Shown in pieces: positions 24,575 to 35,779 of a stretch of DNA of 64,000 nt. Origin of the DNA: Perilla frutescens (taxonomy: Eukaryota > Streptophyta > Magnoliopsida > Lamiales > Lamiaceae); the NCBI GenBank assembly GCA_026008535.1, contig BRKX01000014.1, positions 51,075,006-51,139,005 on the forward strand, given 5' to 3'. The translations under genes and the position numbers were made by a program. Positions within the stretch are counted from its first letter, which is position 1; every line of letters starts with the position of its first letter. Under the pieces are notes generated by a model that did no database searches, was not told the origin of the DNA, and was given only the letters and a program-made list of their open reading frames with translations.

Positions 24575-25056
24575 AAATTGTTTGGGATGGGCGCCATTGA
24601 AGACATATTTCGAATCATCGTTGAATTTAGAAGAATCCCACTTGAAAGAAGGCTACGATGAAGGCTACGCCGACGGCTTAATCTCAGGAAAGGAAGAAGG
24701 CTGTGATTCGGCTTAATCTCATGAAAGGAAGAACGCCGACGGCTACGAACAAGTCGGGCTGAAAAACCGGGCTCGAAACGGGCGAGGAATTGGGCTTTTA
24801 CAGGGGCTGCATCAACGTGTGGAAATCTGAGATTCGGGCCGACCTGCAATTCATCTCTACACTAGTGCAGAAGACGATCGAGCAGATGGATGAATCGCAT
24901 CAGAATTACCCGATGTCCGAACCGGAGAACGAGTCCGTTTCTGTTATGATGGATGAATTGCGGCTTAAATTTAGGGTTATTTATGCTTCCTTGAATTTGA
25001 AATTGGTGTATGATGGCTATCTGAAGGCGTCTGATGCTGGAAACATTGTGTTTTGA
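24575..25056 (+). pseudogene. LTO1: LTO1/Yae1-domain protein pseudogene
   Basis: The plus strand encodes the hallmark Gly-rich Yae1/LTO1 repeats in shifting frames: SSLNLEESHLKEGYDEGY, DGLISGKEEG, GYEQVGLKNG and GEELGFYRGCINVW, followed by an intact C-terminal part to the stop at 25056. LTO1 works with Yae1 as an adaptor for iron-sulfur cluster insertion into the ribosome-recycling factor ABCE1/Rli1. One extra T after GACATAT shifts the frame near 24610. A 35-bp tandem duplication (GGCTTAATCTCA, about 24677 and 24712) with a TAA breaks it again. It is not functional as it stands. The T insertion is also in the copy at the right edge, so it predates the duplication. Confidence 0.78.
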
Positions 25057-25059
25057 ATT

Positions 25060-25635
25060 ATGCCGCCCAACTGTTTGATTTATGTCCTAACAGAGGATTT
25101 TTATTTTATCATTTTGTTAAGTTGAATTTGATTTTTTTTTTTTTTTGGCTAATGTGCTAAGAAATGTAGACTGAAACTATGTACTCATAGCGATCAAAAT
25201 GAACACCTCTGCACTCCGATGATGTGTCTTTTATTGCATGATTAACATAATAAATGTTAATTGTAATATTATAATAATTGGATTAATTTTCATGCATTAT
25301 CCATAATATTAAGATTTGATAAAATATTTCATATTTAAGCAATGTTTAGCTCGCTCTTGTTCTTTCTTTTCTCGGTATAATTTATAATATAATTTCATCA
25401 ATGATCATGTATATAAAACGAATTACACATGTACACCTTTCTATATATTATGCTGTAATAAAAATCTGTGCCAGTATATTTGAATCATGATACAGTTAGC
25501 ATTTGGATTTTATTTGTGTGAATGTAAATACATAAAAATATATATTTTGTTAAATTAGAATGCCCACATAATTATATAAACTCATTAAACTCTACTAATT
25601 TGAGCTAATTAGTTAATTACGATAATTAATTAACA
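25060..25635. other. AT-rich interval, no gene seen
   Basis: A run of 17 T's at about 25131-25147, then AT-rich DNA with no ORF of interest. Confidence 0.5.
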
Positions 25636-25639
25636 GCTA

Positions 25640-25799
25640 CAAATTATATATCTTACAAGTGGAAGGAAGGACTAACCTTTTCAACGACTGCGTGGAAAAC
25701 TTTATCCCATGCTTGCACGCGTAAAGCCTCATCTCAAAGCCAACTCCTCAAATTTTTGCAGTGGCCTTTATAAGCTTCCTCGAACAAGCCCCTTGTATA

Positions 25800-25846
<47 letters not shown>

Positions 25847-25970
25847 GAGGGAAGAGACACAGTGAGTAGAGAAGAGAGAGAAAAGTGAGGGAAGAGTCGG
25901 TGACTAGCAGAGAGAGGGGAGAATTGAGAAAATAGTGTGTTGGAGTAGGTGAGAGAAACGTAGTAGATGA

Positions 25971-26002
<32 letters not shown>

Positions 26003-26040
26003 GAGAGTGCTAGGTGTATGCAATAACGCAGAACATCTAT
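25640..26040 (-). repeat. Orphan NLR leader/promoter module 1
   Basis: Matches the DNA upstream of the NLR-B start: ACAAGTGGAAGGAAGGACTA, then TTGCACGCG, AAAGCCAACTCCTCAA and TTATAAGC, then GA-rich tracts (25802-25844 and 25977-26003), which read CT-rich in the gene direction. A TATAAAG element lies in the middle on the minus strand. No NLR exon follows; AT-rich DNA precedes it on the plus strand. Confidence 0.6.
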
Positions 26041-26632
26041 GTCTAGAATCTAGATATCTTGTCACATACTGCTAATTCGAATCGTCTGTATATTCTAGGT
26101 GTAAAGATATTATTTCTCACCACATAAATCAAAATAAATCACCACTTTTTTTATATAATAAAATACTTTGGGGTGTTTAATTGGAACGATAGAGTAGATT
26201 CATAAAAATATGATATAATAAAATATATCATAATTTTTACAGAGAAAAGCAAAACAAAACAAAAACAAAAAAAACAAAAAAAATAAACTTTATAAGATAT
26301 TATGATCAATTGTGAAGGTTTGATCATTATGCAAGGGTACAATCTGGAAATATGAAAGAAATACAATCAATGAAATGAACAAACATTATCATCAACATTA
26401 GGCACAGTTCATGCTACTATAGGGAAATGAAGTGATGAGGGAGAGAGAGTGAATAGAAACGTAGTGGCAGAAGTGGAAGTATTATTACCGTATACGCATC
26501 TATATATGCAAAATTTCCAATTATAGAAAGTTCCAACCCATTTACCTTTCCATATCTGCCATGTTTGTTAGCTGTCAACTATTTATTAGCTAAATCAAAT
26601 TCAAATTTCAATCTCTCTTCTAAATTATATAT

Positions 26633-26797
26633 CCTGCATACAGGTGGAAAGAAGGACTAACATTTTCAACGACTAATTATGTGAAAAACATTAATTATCC
26701 GAAGCTTGCAAGCGGAAGGCCTCACATCAAAGCCTACTCCTCAAGTTTTTGCATTGGGAGCCTTTATGTTTCCAATTAACAAGCCCATTGTAGAGAA
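26633..26797 (-). repeat. Orphan NLR leader/promoter module 2 (partial)
   Basis: Shares GGTGGAAAGAAGGACTAACA, AAGCTTGCAAGCGGAAGGCC and CCTACTCCTCAAGTTTTTGC with the NLR-B leader. It stops before the GA-rich tract at CCCATTGTAGAG, where MULE-like sequence takes over. No NLR exon is attached. Confidence 0.6.
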
Positions 26798-27066
26798 AAT
26801 TTCACTTTCGGTTCCACAGGACACACATCAGTTCGATTTTAATCCCGATACAATTAATTTTTGTCCCAACCCAATTTTGGCGAGAAAATTGCAGAAATGG
26901 TCCCACAAAGCACGCCCCTGTTTCATTTTGGTCCCAAACTAAGCTAATTTGGTCCCATTGGACCACGGTATGCTAAAATAGCCCTAACGTCACATTTTCC
27001 GTTAAATTGTCATGCAATTTTAGTCCCAAACGATAAGCAATTTTAGTCCCATACACAACATTAGGT
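26793..27066. repeat. MULE terminal-like sequence
   Basis: Begins GAGAAAATTTCACTTTCGGT and contains repeated TTTTGGTCCC / AATTTTGGTCCC blocks like other non-autonomous MULE ends here (30912-31100 and 32686-32929). It precedes the GRF zinc-finger gene remnant and may be the left end of a larger MULE. Confidence 0.4.
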
Positions 27067-27227
27067 TGGAGGGAAAATTCAACTACTTTGAACCAAAAAT
27101 ATCCAACTCTTGGAAGGCATTTATGCCATATACCTACCTATATATATATACCTACACACCAATTCCAAAATTACAAGAATTCAAGAAAAAAAAAAACAAG
27201 AGAATTCTCCTCCAAATTAACAACTCC

Positions 27228-27621
27228 ATGTCTGTTGCATCTTCAAGCAGAGCGAACAACAACAAATTTTTTTTAATGTGCGACTGTCGTCAGAAGCTAG
27301 TGCGAGCACATGTTTCCAATCGTGCACATAGCAAAGATAGGTTTTTTTATACATGTCCTGATTCACTACGCGGGGGTTGCAAGTTTTTCAGATGGGTTGA
27401 TGAGTGTCCATCACAAGACAACTCTCAGGGGAGTCCCACAGCCCAAAGGTGAAGATGTCAACTGAAGACATAGCTGATGATATGAAGATTATGGCTGAAT
27501 GTATGATGCAAATGGCTGAAGATATGAAGAAAATGGCTGCGGATGTGGCAAAAATCAAAAAGTTAGGAAAAGTGATGTTTCTAGTGTTAATGTTTTATGT
27601 AGTAGTTGTTTTCCTCAAATG
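27228..27621 (+). pseudogene. GRF-type zinc-finger protein, frameshifted
   Basis: MSVASSSR starts a frame encoding CDCRQKLVRAHVSNRAHSKD followed by FFYTCP, GGCKFFRWVDE: a GRF zinc finger (Cys-x-Cys, Cys, Cys) as in plant At4g04775-like proteins. After residue 75 the frame stops. A +1 frame continues with a heptad-like MSTEDIADDMKIMAECMMQM and a hydrophobic C-terminal anchor (MFLVLMFYVVVVFL) to the stop near 27621, the usual zinc finger-coiled coil-membrane layout. One frameshift near 27440 separates the halves; an unseen intron is the alternative. Such genes often occur inside MULE transposons. Confidence 0.65.
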
Positions 27622-27975
27622 AATGTTGTGGTTATCTAATATGTAAGATGTACAATGTAGAATCATATTATTACAATATATATGCCAATGAGCAAATTTT
27701 CCCAACAAAACACTAGCTTCACTGAATCAGAGCAACAACTATTAATAAAAAACCAACTGAATATTATTACTACAATTATCAACGACAATTAATCAAAAAC
27801 CAGCTTCACTGAATCAGAACAACAACAATTAGCAAAAACCAACTGAATACCATTACATATTCATATTTTCAGAGCCAGAATATGATTATCAACCCACTAA
27901 AAATGCAATAAATAAGGCTGACATGATTGGCAAGATTATGGCAGAGTATTTATTCAAAAACATGAAGCCAAACAC

Positions 27976-28773
27976 ATGGCTATACCACCATCTCCATGCT
28001 CTTTCTCAATCTCAACTTCAGGTTGTGTTTCAATTGCAGTGTCCTCCTCAATAGTTTCCATTGCAGACTCCTCAACCCCGTGTCACAGCCTGCTCTTCAA
28101 CATCCACAGCCACAGCCTGCTCCACAACAATATTTACAGTCTGCTCTTCAACAACATTCTCTTGCAAAGTCACAGCAAGCTCATCAAAAACAATGCACAG
28201 CTTGCTCTTCAATAACCTTCACATGCATAGCTTGCTCTTCAACAACCTTCTGGCACAGATTGGTCTTCAACAACCTTCACAAGCACAATTTGCTCTTCAA
28301 CAACATTTACAGGCACAACTTGCTCTTCAACAACATTCAGGTTGTGTCTCCATTGCTGTGGACTCTCCAGTAACTTTCACAACATGCTCAACAGTTGTAG
28401 AACTTCCTATTGTTTGTAAATTACCTTCTGCATCATCCAAGTACACTACCTCCCCAACAACATCATCTCCATACAGCCTAACCACTGTTCTTTCACCCTC
28501 TAAATGCATGAAGAACTCTCTCATTTTACAGCCCCTATTATGAGATTCCAGGTATCAAACTCACAGACAACAGGCTTCAACTTTCCTTCTTCATCTTTTG
28601 CATAGAACTTCTTAGACCCCAGATACCCTATCTGTTCGCATAGACCTTCTAAGTACTTAAAAGTTAAAACACAATTTACGGGTGTCTACAAAATCAATCG
28701 CAGAAATCGTGCCCTCTAAATACTCTAATTCACCATAGTCACTAACCACCATACCACCATGCTTTAGCTTCAT
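27976..28773 (-). pseudogene. MuDR-type transposon N-terminal (PB1-like) gene remnant
   Basis: Minus strand from the ATG at 28773: MKLKHGGMVVSDYGELEYLE, then in other frames the GSKKFYAKDEEGKLKPVVCE block and MREFFMHLEGERTVVRLYGD. The HGG start and this order resemble the PB1-like N-terminal region of plant MuDR transposases. After METQPE come 30-nt tandem repeats encoding NVVEEQVVPV-like decapeptides (28010-28340). Several frameshifts and stops occur, and the MULE transposase catalytic part is missing. Confidence 0.55.
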
Positions 28774-28799
28774 CGTATACTAATAAGAAATGAATTGGG

Positions 28800-29305
28800 C
28801 TAAAATGAGTGAAGTAGGAGGCTAAATTTGATGTGATATTTGCCACTAGGGTTCACCCTTCCCAATTAGGGTTTATTGCGTTCCAATTATGGTTCATATG
28901 ATCCCAATTAGTAATTATCAAATTCCCTTTAGGGTTCACTGTCCCTAAATAGGGTGTACTATATTTCATTCCAATAAAATCACCGTTCCATATTTGTTTA
29001 TCAGAGCATACATGCTAAAATGAGAAATGAATGAGGCTAAAATGAGTGAAGTAGGAGGCTAAATTTGATGTGACATTTTCCACTAGGGTTCACCGTTCCT
29101 AATTAAGGTTTATTACATTGCAATTAGGGTTCATCTGATCCCAATTAGTAATTATCAGATTCTCATTAGGGTTCATTGTCCCCAAATATGTGTATTGTGT
29201 TTCATTCTAATGAAATCACCGTTCCATATTTTGTTTATCAGAACATGCTATAATGAGAAATGAATGAGGCTAAAATGAACGAAGTAGGAGGCTAAATTTG
29301 ATATT
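28800..29305. repeat. Two-and-a-bit tandem repeats of about 235 bp
   Basis: CTAAAATGAGTGAAGTAGGA at 28800 recurs at 29037 and, slightly changed, at 29270, with conserved AGGGTTCA and CCCAATTAGTAATTATCA blocks within. Non-coding. It lies directly upstream of the MuDR-like remnant and may be its subterminal region. Confidence 0.8.
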
Positions 29306-29309
29306 TGTT

Positions 29310-29984
29310 TCGAAAAATATTTACGCATTTTCTTTCTTAGTTGTCAATCATCTCCTTCGTTGCTTCACTTTCTCATTCTTTTTTTATTATTAACTCGTAT
29401 TTTTTCATTTTGTAGTATCTATATAGGTGTAGGTGTTTATATAAAACTGTTAGAAATATATTCATAATATCACCCGCTAAAATGTATTACACAATATGCT
29501 AAAATGTTATATAGGTCATGCTAAAATGTTGTATACAACATGCTAATATAAATCTGGGGTTACTCTCTGCGAAAATTATGCCTAAAAATGATTTTTTGTA
29601 TTTTTCATCTATTTTTTTCAAATAAACATATGCAATATGGATCTTAAATGAAAGAGTATGAAAAGAGCTTTAATTTGATATAAGATTTGCGGAAATCCGA
29701 TTAAAAATGAATAAAAAAAGTTTTATATTTCAAAACATTTAAAGTTTTAAATCCGATCATTTAAAGGTTTTAAGAATTATTTCAAAACATCATGATGTCA
29801 CTTTTTTTTGTTCCAACTTTACCCTTAATGAAACGCGTGAATTTAAAGTTTTCATTTTAATTACGAGATTGCCACCGCCCCTATTTCACTTTATCTATTT
29901 AATCTGGACCGTCCAGATTTTAGAATGGAGGGATGGGATTGGTTCCCAGTTCCCACCTGGTGACTGGATCTCACCAGATCCCAT

Positions 29985-29985
<1 letters not shown>
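29310..29985. other. AT-rich interval, no gene seen
   Basis: Low-complexity DNA. Just before the TA microsatellite is a short inverted pair, GGGATGGGAT and ATCCCATCCC (about 29930-29986), which could form a stem. Confidence 0.4.
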
Positions 29986-29987
<2 letters not shown>

Positions 29988-30034
<47 letters not shown>

Positions 30035-30320
30035 AAAGTGTACACCAACTGCTCCACCATGTAGAAACCAAAAATAAAATAAAATAAATATTGAAAGTGT
30101 ATACCAACTGCTCTACCGTGTAGAACCAACCAAAAAAAATTGAAAATGTACACGGTTCTCCGACGTGTAGAACAAAAAAATATATAAAAAAAAAGTGAAA
30201 TTGTACACGGTTCTCCAACATGTAGAACCAAAAAAAAAGGAGAGAATGTACACGTTGGTGAACCAACCGTGTACAACCCAAAAAAAAGTTGAGAATGTAC
30301 ACGTATTGTAGAGTAAAAAA
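29988..30320. repeat. TA microsatellite plus 55-60-bp minisatellite
   Basis: A (TA)n run at 29988-30032 is followed by five to six degenerate units, each with TTGAAAATGTACAC, a spacer, GTGTAGAACC and an A-rich tail. Each unit contains short inverted arms (GTACACGG..CGTGTAG). ORFs crossing it on the minus strand are repeat artefacts. Confidence 0.8.
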
Positions 30321-30324
30321 AACA

Positions 30325-31215
30325 AAAAAAAAACTATAATTAGACCAGCATGATAATTAATTTTCTAGTTTCATGCATGCACTTATCAACTTGATAGTCA
30401 TGCGACATTTATCATTTGTGTTTTATTTTTCAACATTTTACTCATCTTTCTAGTTTCAATAAAATTGTTATTTTTTTAATTATTTGGTATGAATACGATT
30501 CATTTTTAATTTAAAAAATTTTAAATTTTTTTTAATGATAGCTTTGATATTTTTATATCAAAAATAATATTTAAATAAAAATTAGTTAAATTATACATAA
30601 AAATTATATATATGTGTATATATTTTATTAAATGGGTGATAAATATAGTGGAATGCCAAAAAGTTATGTATGTACCGTATTTATAGTGGGTGATTTGAAG
30701 GGAATGGGTATTTAAAAAAGTAGGTATATAACTTTTGATGTGGTGGTGACGTGGCGGAGTTATGTACCAAAATTTGAGTACAGTATAGGAGATGCTCTAA
30801 ATATATTATTTACAGAAATTACACAGTTCTTTGACGTGACATTAGAGGATGACTAAAAATTCAACCTCATGTTGAATTGAGGATCGATAGTAAAGAAGAA
30901 TGAGTTATAAGCAGAGAAAACTTCACGTTTGATGCCACAGGACACACTAGTCTTCCCTTTTGGTCCCATCGATCTCAATTTTGATCTCAAAGGTTTCGAA
31001 CTATCAGTTTTTGCCATGCTGGCCGTGACGTTTTTCGTGAAATGTGTTGTCTATTTTGGTCCTGTTTCGGTTCTAAACGAAAATTTTCCAAAATATATTC
31101 AACAATTTTCCCAGATTTTTTCCTAAAAAAATATTATTATGGTTGTTTCATAATTAAATTCTTGTGAAGTAAAAATAAAGGGAAAATTATACTTTGCTAT
31201 CTATAGTTTGGACTT
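30325..31215. other. AT-rich interval with MULE-like end
   Basis: No gene. Around 30912-31100 GCAGAGAAAACTTCACG and GGACACACTAG resemble the MULE-type end at 26793, in the same orientation. Confidence 0.4.
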
Positions 31216-31216
31216 T

Positions 31217-32558
31217 CACTACAAAATATTCACGTTTTAACGACAGAAGCGCGCCAAGCCATGCCCAAAATTTAAAAATATATATATAAAATAATTAAAA
31301 ATTTTAAAAATTATAAAATAAAATAAATTTGAAAAGGTAAAATTAAAAAATTAAAAAAATTATATATTGGTAATTAATTAGTAATTGAAAAATAAAAAAT
31401 GTAAAAATAATATATAATATTAAAAAATTAAAAAATAAAATAAATTTTAAATTGTAAAATAAATAAATAATTTATAATATCCAAAAGATTAATTTTAAAT
31501 TAATAATTAATTAGAAATTGAAAAATAAAAATGAAAAAATATTAAAAAATAATATAAAATATTGAAAAAAATTAAAACAATCAAATAAATTCGAAATAAT
31601 AAAATAAATAAAAAATAAAAATTTTGACAAAATTATTTGGGTAAATTTCATATTACTCCCCTGTGTTTTCGCGAAAAATCAAAAAACCCCCTGTGTTAAA
31701 AAAATAGTCTTAAAACCCCCCTTTGTTATGTATAATTCATCAAAAACGCCCCCTTTTTTTAGAAAGTGTATTACATTTGCTAAAAAAGAGTATATGATTC
31801 TTATTTTTACAATGTTTGTTATAGATAATATATATCATTTAAAAATTTTAGTATTTGGTTATACTACTAATATTTAGCTATTTTGATAATTTCCTATGTT
31901 ACGTATTTTTTTTTACATATAAATATATTTTATAGTATTTAAAAATTATAGTATTTGGTCAAACTACGATTTTAAAAAATTAATTATATTTAAAAAATAA
32001 TACAAAAATTTTAAAAATAAGAATCATACACTCTTTTTTAGTAAATGTAATACACTTTCTTAAAAAGGGGGCGTTTTTGATGAATTATACATAACAGAGG
32101 GGGTTTTAAGGCTATTTTTTTAACACAGGGGTTTTTTTGATTTTTCACGAAAACACAGGGGAGTAATATTAAGTTCATAATTAAGTATTAATTGAAAAAT
32201 AAAAAAATTTAAAACATAGAAAAATAAAACAATTTAAAAAATCAAAATTGATTTTAACTACATAATTATTCCATAACTAATTCGTTGCTAAGATTTTTGA
32301 AAATAAAAAAAATTAAAAAAAATGCATTTTTCCGTCTCTAACATGGCAACGGAAAAAAATATGTCGTTATTCCGTCGTTAACATAAAAAAATAAAATTTT
32401 AAAATTAAAATGTGACATGTATCCATCATTAAGTTAGAAATGAAGAAAACTCTCATTAAACATCTCAATCTTAATCCGTCGTTAATTTATCGGTATTTTA
32501 ATGATGCAATATAATCCATCGTTAAATATGTCGCTAAATCGCGTTTTTTCTTGTAGTT
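31217..32558. mobile_element. Non-autonomous CACTA element
   Basis: The left end CACTACAAAATATTCACG and the right end, complement ACTACAAGAAAAAACGCG, resemble CACTA (En/Spm) termini. Subterminal TAACGACG / CCGTCGTTAA motifs occur at both ends, as is usual. The interior is very AT-rich, with no transposase. A foldback element sits inside at 31650-32170. The right terminus has lost the final G of the CACTA complement. Confidence 0.6.
31650..32170. mobile_element. Foldback MITE with about 160-bp arms
   Basis: Left arm from ATTACTCCCCTGTGTTTTCG; right arm mirrors it to CACAGGGGAGTAAT. Both contain AAACGCCCCC and a shared AAGAATCATA block deep in the arm. It is non-coding and nested in the CACTA element. 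Confidence 0.8.
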
Positions 32559-32685
32559 TTTTTCTTTAGAAAATAGCCCAATTTTATAAAAATAACAAAA
32601 AGTACTCCTTTTTTTACAAATCTAACATTTGATCAATTTTTCGACTAAAAAATCGTTCAGCTGATTGCATTTTCAAATTCTATTT

Positions 32686-32929
32686 CAGATAAAATTTTAC
32701 TTTTGGTCTCATATGACACGCTATTCTTCAATTTTGGTCCCAAAAGTGGCGCATGTGAGTCACGTGCGACGCTCTCCGTCATTTCGATTAACAAGTGTTA
32801 AATATTTAGGGACCAAAATTGATAGTATTAAACCTATGAGACTAAAAGTGAGCGACATTTTTGAAAAAATACCAAAATCGAAATCAGTGGGACCAAAATG
32901 GCTATGGGACCAAAAGTGAAATTTTCTCA
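32686..32929. mobile_element. MULE-type MITE
   Basis: Ends AGATAAAATTTTACTTTTGG and the complement of CCAAAAGTGAAATTTTCTCA are inverted repeats. The core has further TTTTGGTCCC / GGGACCAAAA pairs. About 240 bp, no coding capacity. Confidence 0.65.
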
Positions 32930-32934
32930 TTATA

Positions 32935-33945
32935 TGCACCTATTTGGTACAGCACTAAATAGGTGTAATTTCAACATCAAATTTATTTTTTGCAGCACTG
33001 CACCAAATTTTACACCAAATAAGAATATTCTCTTAAAGATTCATTTTGTTTTATGATTGAAATATGAATATGCTTAATGATTTAGTATTTTTCTAAAAAT
33101 GATAATTATCCAAAACTAATAACTTGTAATTATATACTTTCAAAAAAATATATACTATTAAAAAATTATAATATATAATGTGCTTGAAATAATAAAAGTA
33201 CTTTAAATGATTATCAAAGGCTTACAATTAGTGAAAATATTACAAGACTACAACACTGATAAAAATACACATATTTTGGCCTCAATACTCAGAATTAGTA
33301 TATTTTTGCTACATATGTTCCACTAATGCATTTCGAAGTGCAATGTGAGCATTTTTGTTCTTGATTTCTCTATATCGAGCAAAAGATTCGTTGAACCGAA
33401 CATTATTATTTGCTGGCTCGTCAACAATTGGAGTCAATACTTCATCTCATTCCTCAAATGGAGCAATATCACACGCTCATCTTCAATGATCATGTTGTGC
33501 ATAATAATTCATGCTGACATTAGAGGATTTAGAAATGTTTTATAATCAATGTGTTTTTTCAAGTAGTTTTAGTCAATTCTAGTGTGTTTTTAAGTAATTT
33601 GTAGTAATTTGTAATATGTGCGACTTCATTCTATCCATTATGTTTGATTAATTGTGCTTTAATTGAAATTATTTATTTATTTAGATGATTTATAATTTAA
33701 ATTAAGTGAATAAATAATTTATAAATTAAATTAAATTTATTAGATAATCTATTTAATAATGATTTTAAATAATAAAATAATTCATTAAATATTGTGGGAC
33801 ACATCAGCACTAATTTGGTACAGCGCCATAATCTGTCCCAAATTTGGGACAGGATTTGGTGCTGCACCAATTTGGGACAGCATTGGAGTGGATTTCTACA
33901 CCAAATTGGTGTTTTAGTCCAGCATTGAAAATGCTCTTAGGGGTA
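32935..33945 (-). mobile_element. PIF/Harbinger element remnant
   Basis: Both flanks carry related blocks (left TTGGTACAGCACTAAATAGG, right AATTTGGGACAGCATTGGAG and GGTGTTTTAGTCCAGCATTG). Between them the minus strand encodes the C-terminal end of a Harbinger (HARBI1-like) transposase at 33319-33545: IIMHNMIIEDER and, in another frame, NESFARYREIKNKNAHIALR. The catalytic DDE part is absent and the frames are broken. Confidence 0.6.
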
Positions 33946-34979
33946 AATTAATAAATTTGAGATTTTGATAACGTTTTAATTGTAATTAATTACAGGGGGT
34001 GCGGTTGTAGATGTAATGAATTTCTACTTTGCAAGTAACAGAGAAAACACCCAATTAATTTTACACATTTATACCAATTAATTAAGTGGAATATTCATTT
34101 GGTATGGAATTCTCTTTGTCGCAAAAATTCAATTTAATTGTAAAATAAGGGTTTAATTTCAGCATCAGTTTTAATCTGATGATATATATGTTAGATATGA
34201 GGTCTTGGTCATTGCTTTTCTTTTTTCTTTTTGTGAAATATGAGTCATGGTCTTTTGACTCTTCTGTTGTCGTATACTTTATCTACGATAGTACAATTAA
34301 TGGCTATGGCCCATGAACGTTGGGGAAAAATGTTTAAGATAGTACAATTAATGAATTATGCATTGTTGAATATTCTTCAGTGTCAAACAAGTGTACACCT
34401 TTTTTTTTTAATTTAGGACCTAATAGAGGAGGTAAATCGCGACATGTGCCTAAGTGAGTAAGTGTCAAAAGCTTGCATATCGACTTAACAACCATAAAAA
34501 AATCAATTTAAATAGTTGCCAACACGACTTGAATTTCCATATTGTGGCCCTAGGAAAGCACACGGTCGAACCTGTGCTTCACATGAAATTAAGTGAGAAT
34601 TTTAAAATGAGCACTTATATAGAAATAAAAAACATTTAAAAAAATTAGTCCAAATTAATCTTGATTCTCTATCTTTCTTAATGTTTTCATTCTCATGAAT
34701 TGCCCATCACCTTGCCTCTTTTTTTTTTTTTTTTTAATTTTGGGCCCACATGTAAACATACATATTTTATAAAAAAATAAATATTAAGGGTAGCTCAGCT
34801 ACATTTGATTATAGAAATTTGAAATTGATTTTAGAAATAGTAAAATCGAACCGAATAAATTGAATGATCACCCTTGTTTGGAAGCATCATGGATTATAGA
34901 CTAAAGAAAATTCCAAGGAAAAGTACTGTGGGTGTGAACTGAAATTCTTCCAAGAGAGCTTTGATGTTACAAACATTTC
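33946..34979. other. AT-rich intergenic interval
   Basis: No gene recognised. It includes several poly-T runs and a 61-codon plus-strand frame without domain similarity. Confidence 0.5.
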
Positions 34980-35779
34980 GATTTGTAATAGTCACAAACA
35001 AAAGAATATGATATTGCGAGTTCATTCAAATAATAGCTACTTAATACAAAAACGCATTGAAAAAAATCCATGGTCCAAGAAACAACTACTAGCATATATA
35101 ATCAATAGTAGCCAAAATAATGCATAATCTAATTAATGTTCTTTTAAATCCATTCACGATTGCCACATCATCATCATACATAATAATTAATAATTCACAC
35201 TGCAAACAACATCCACACAATGTTTCCATGAAGCACACTACATAAAGTCGACTTACATTTGAACAAAGCAAAGCATACATAAAAGCAATAAAAGAAAGCC
35301 AAGCCCTTTACTGCAGCTACCTCCCCAGTCTCCTGCATGCATGAAAATAACAATAGTAACTAGAGAGGGATGTTCTAGATATCAATTCATTCTTATATTA
35401 GAATCATCTGAAGAAAAAAAATAGCTAATTAATTATTACTGTAAAATAATAGTTAGTTGATAGAGGAAGACTAAAATTAAATCAGAATCCCAGTTCATTC
35501 AAAGTCCTGTAAATGACTTACAAACTATTGTATGTTTTTGCAATAAAACATTATTAATTAATCATAATAAATTTATTCACTTTCAAAGAATGTAAAATAT
35601 GGCAGAATGAGAATTCAATATTATGTCATTTACAATACAAAACTGATTTCATATATAAAACTTAGTATATTTAGGTAGATAAAATTGTCTGTGTTGATCA
35701 TATAAAGTTGGCAAAACTGAAGAAATTCCAATGAAATTAGAAATGAAAGGGCTTACCGCGTCATAATGTTGAAGAATTA

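Larger units (their letters stand above)
21694..24667. repeat. Segmental duplication, copy 1 (partner 61570-64000)
   Basis: Near-identical to 61570-64000 apart from two indels: extra sequence at about 21967-22220 and about 22439-22710 in this copy. It spans the NLR start region, the foldback MULE and the 5' part of an LTO1-like gene. The second copy is cut by the window edge. Confidence 0.93.

Noticed and set aside
29895..30302. Minus-strand ORFs rich in Phe and Tyr
   Set aside because: They run through a TA microsatellite and minisatellite; composition and repeats show artefact.
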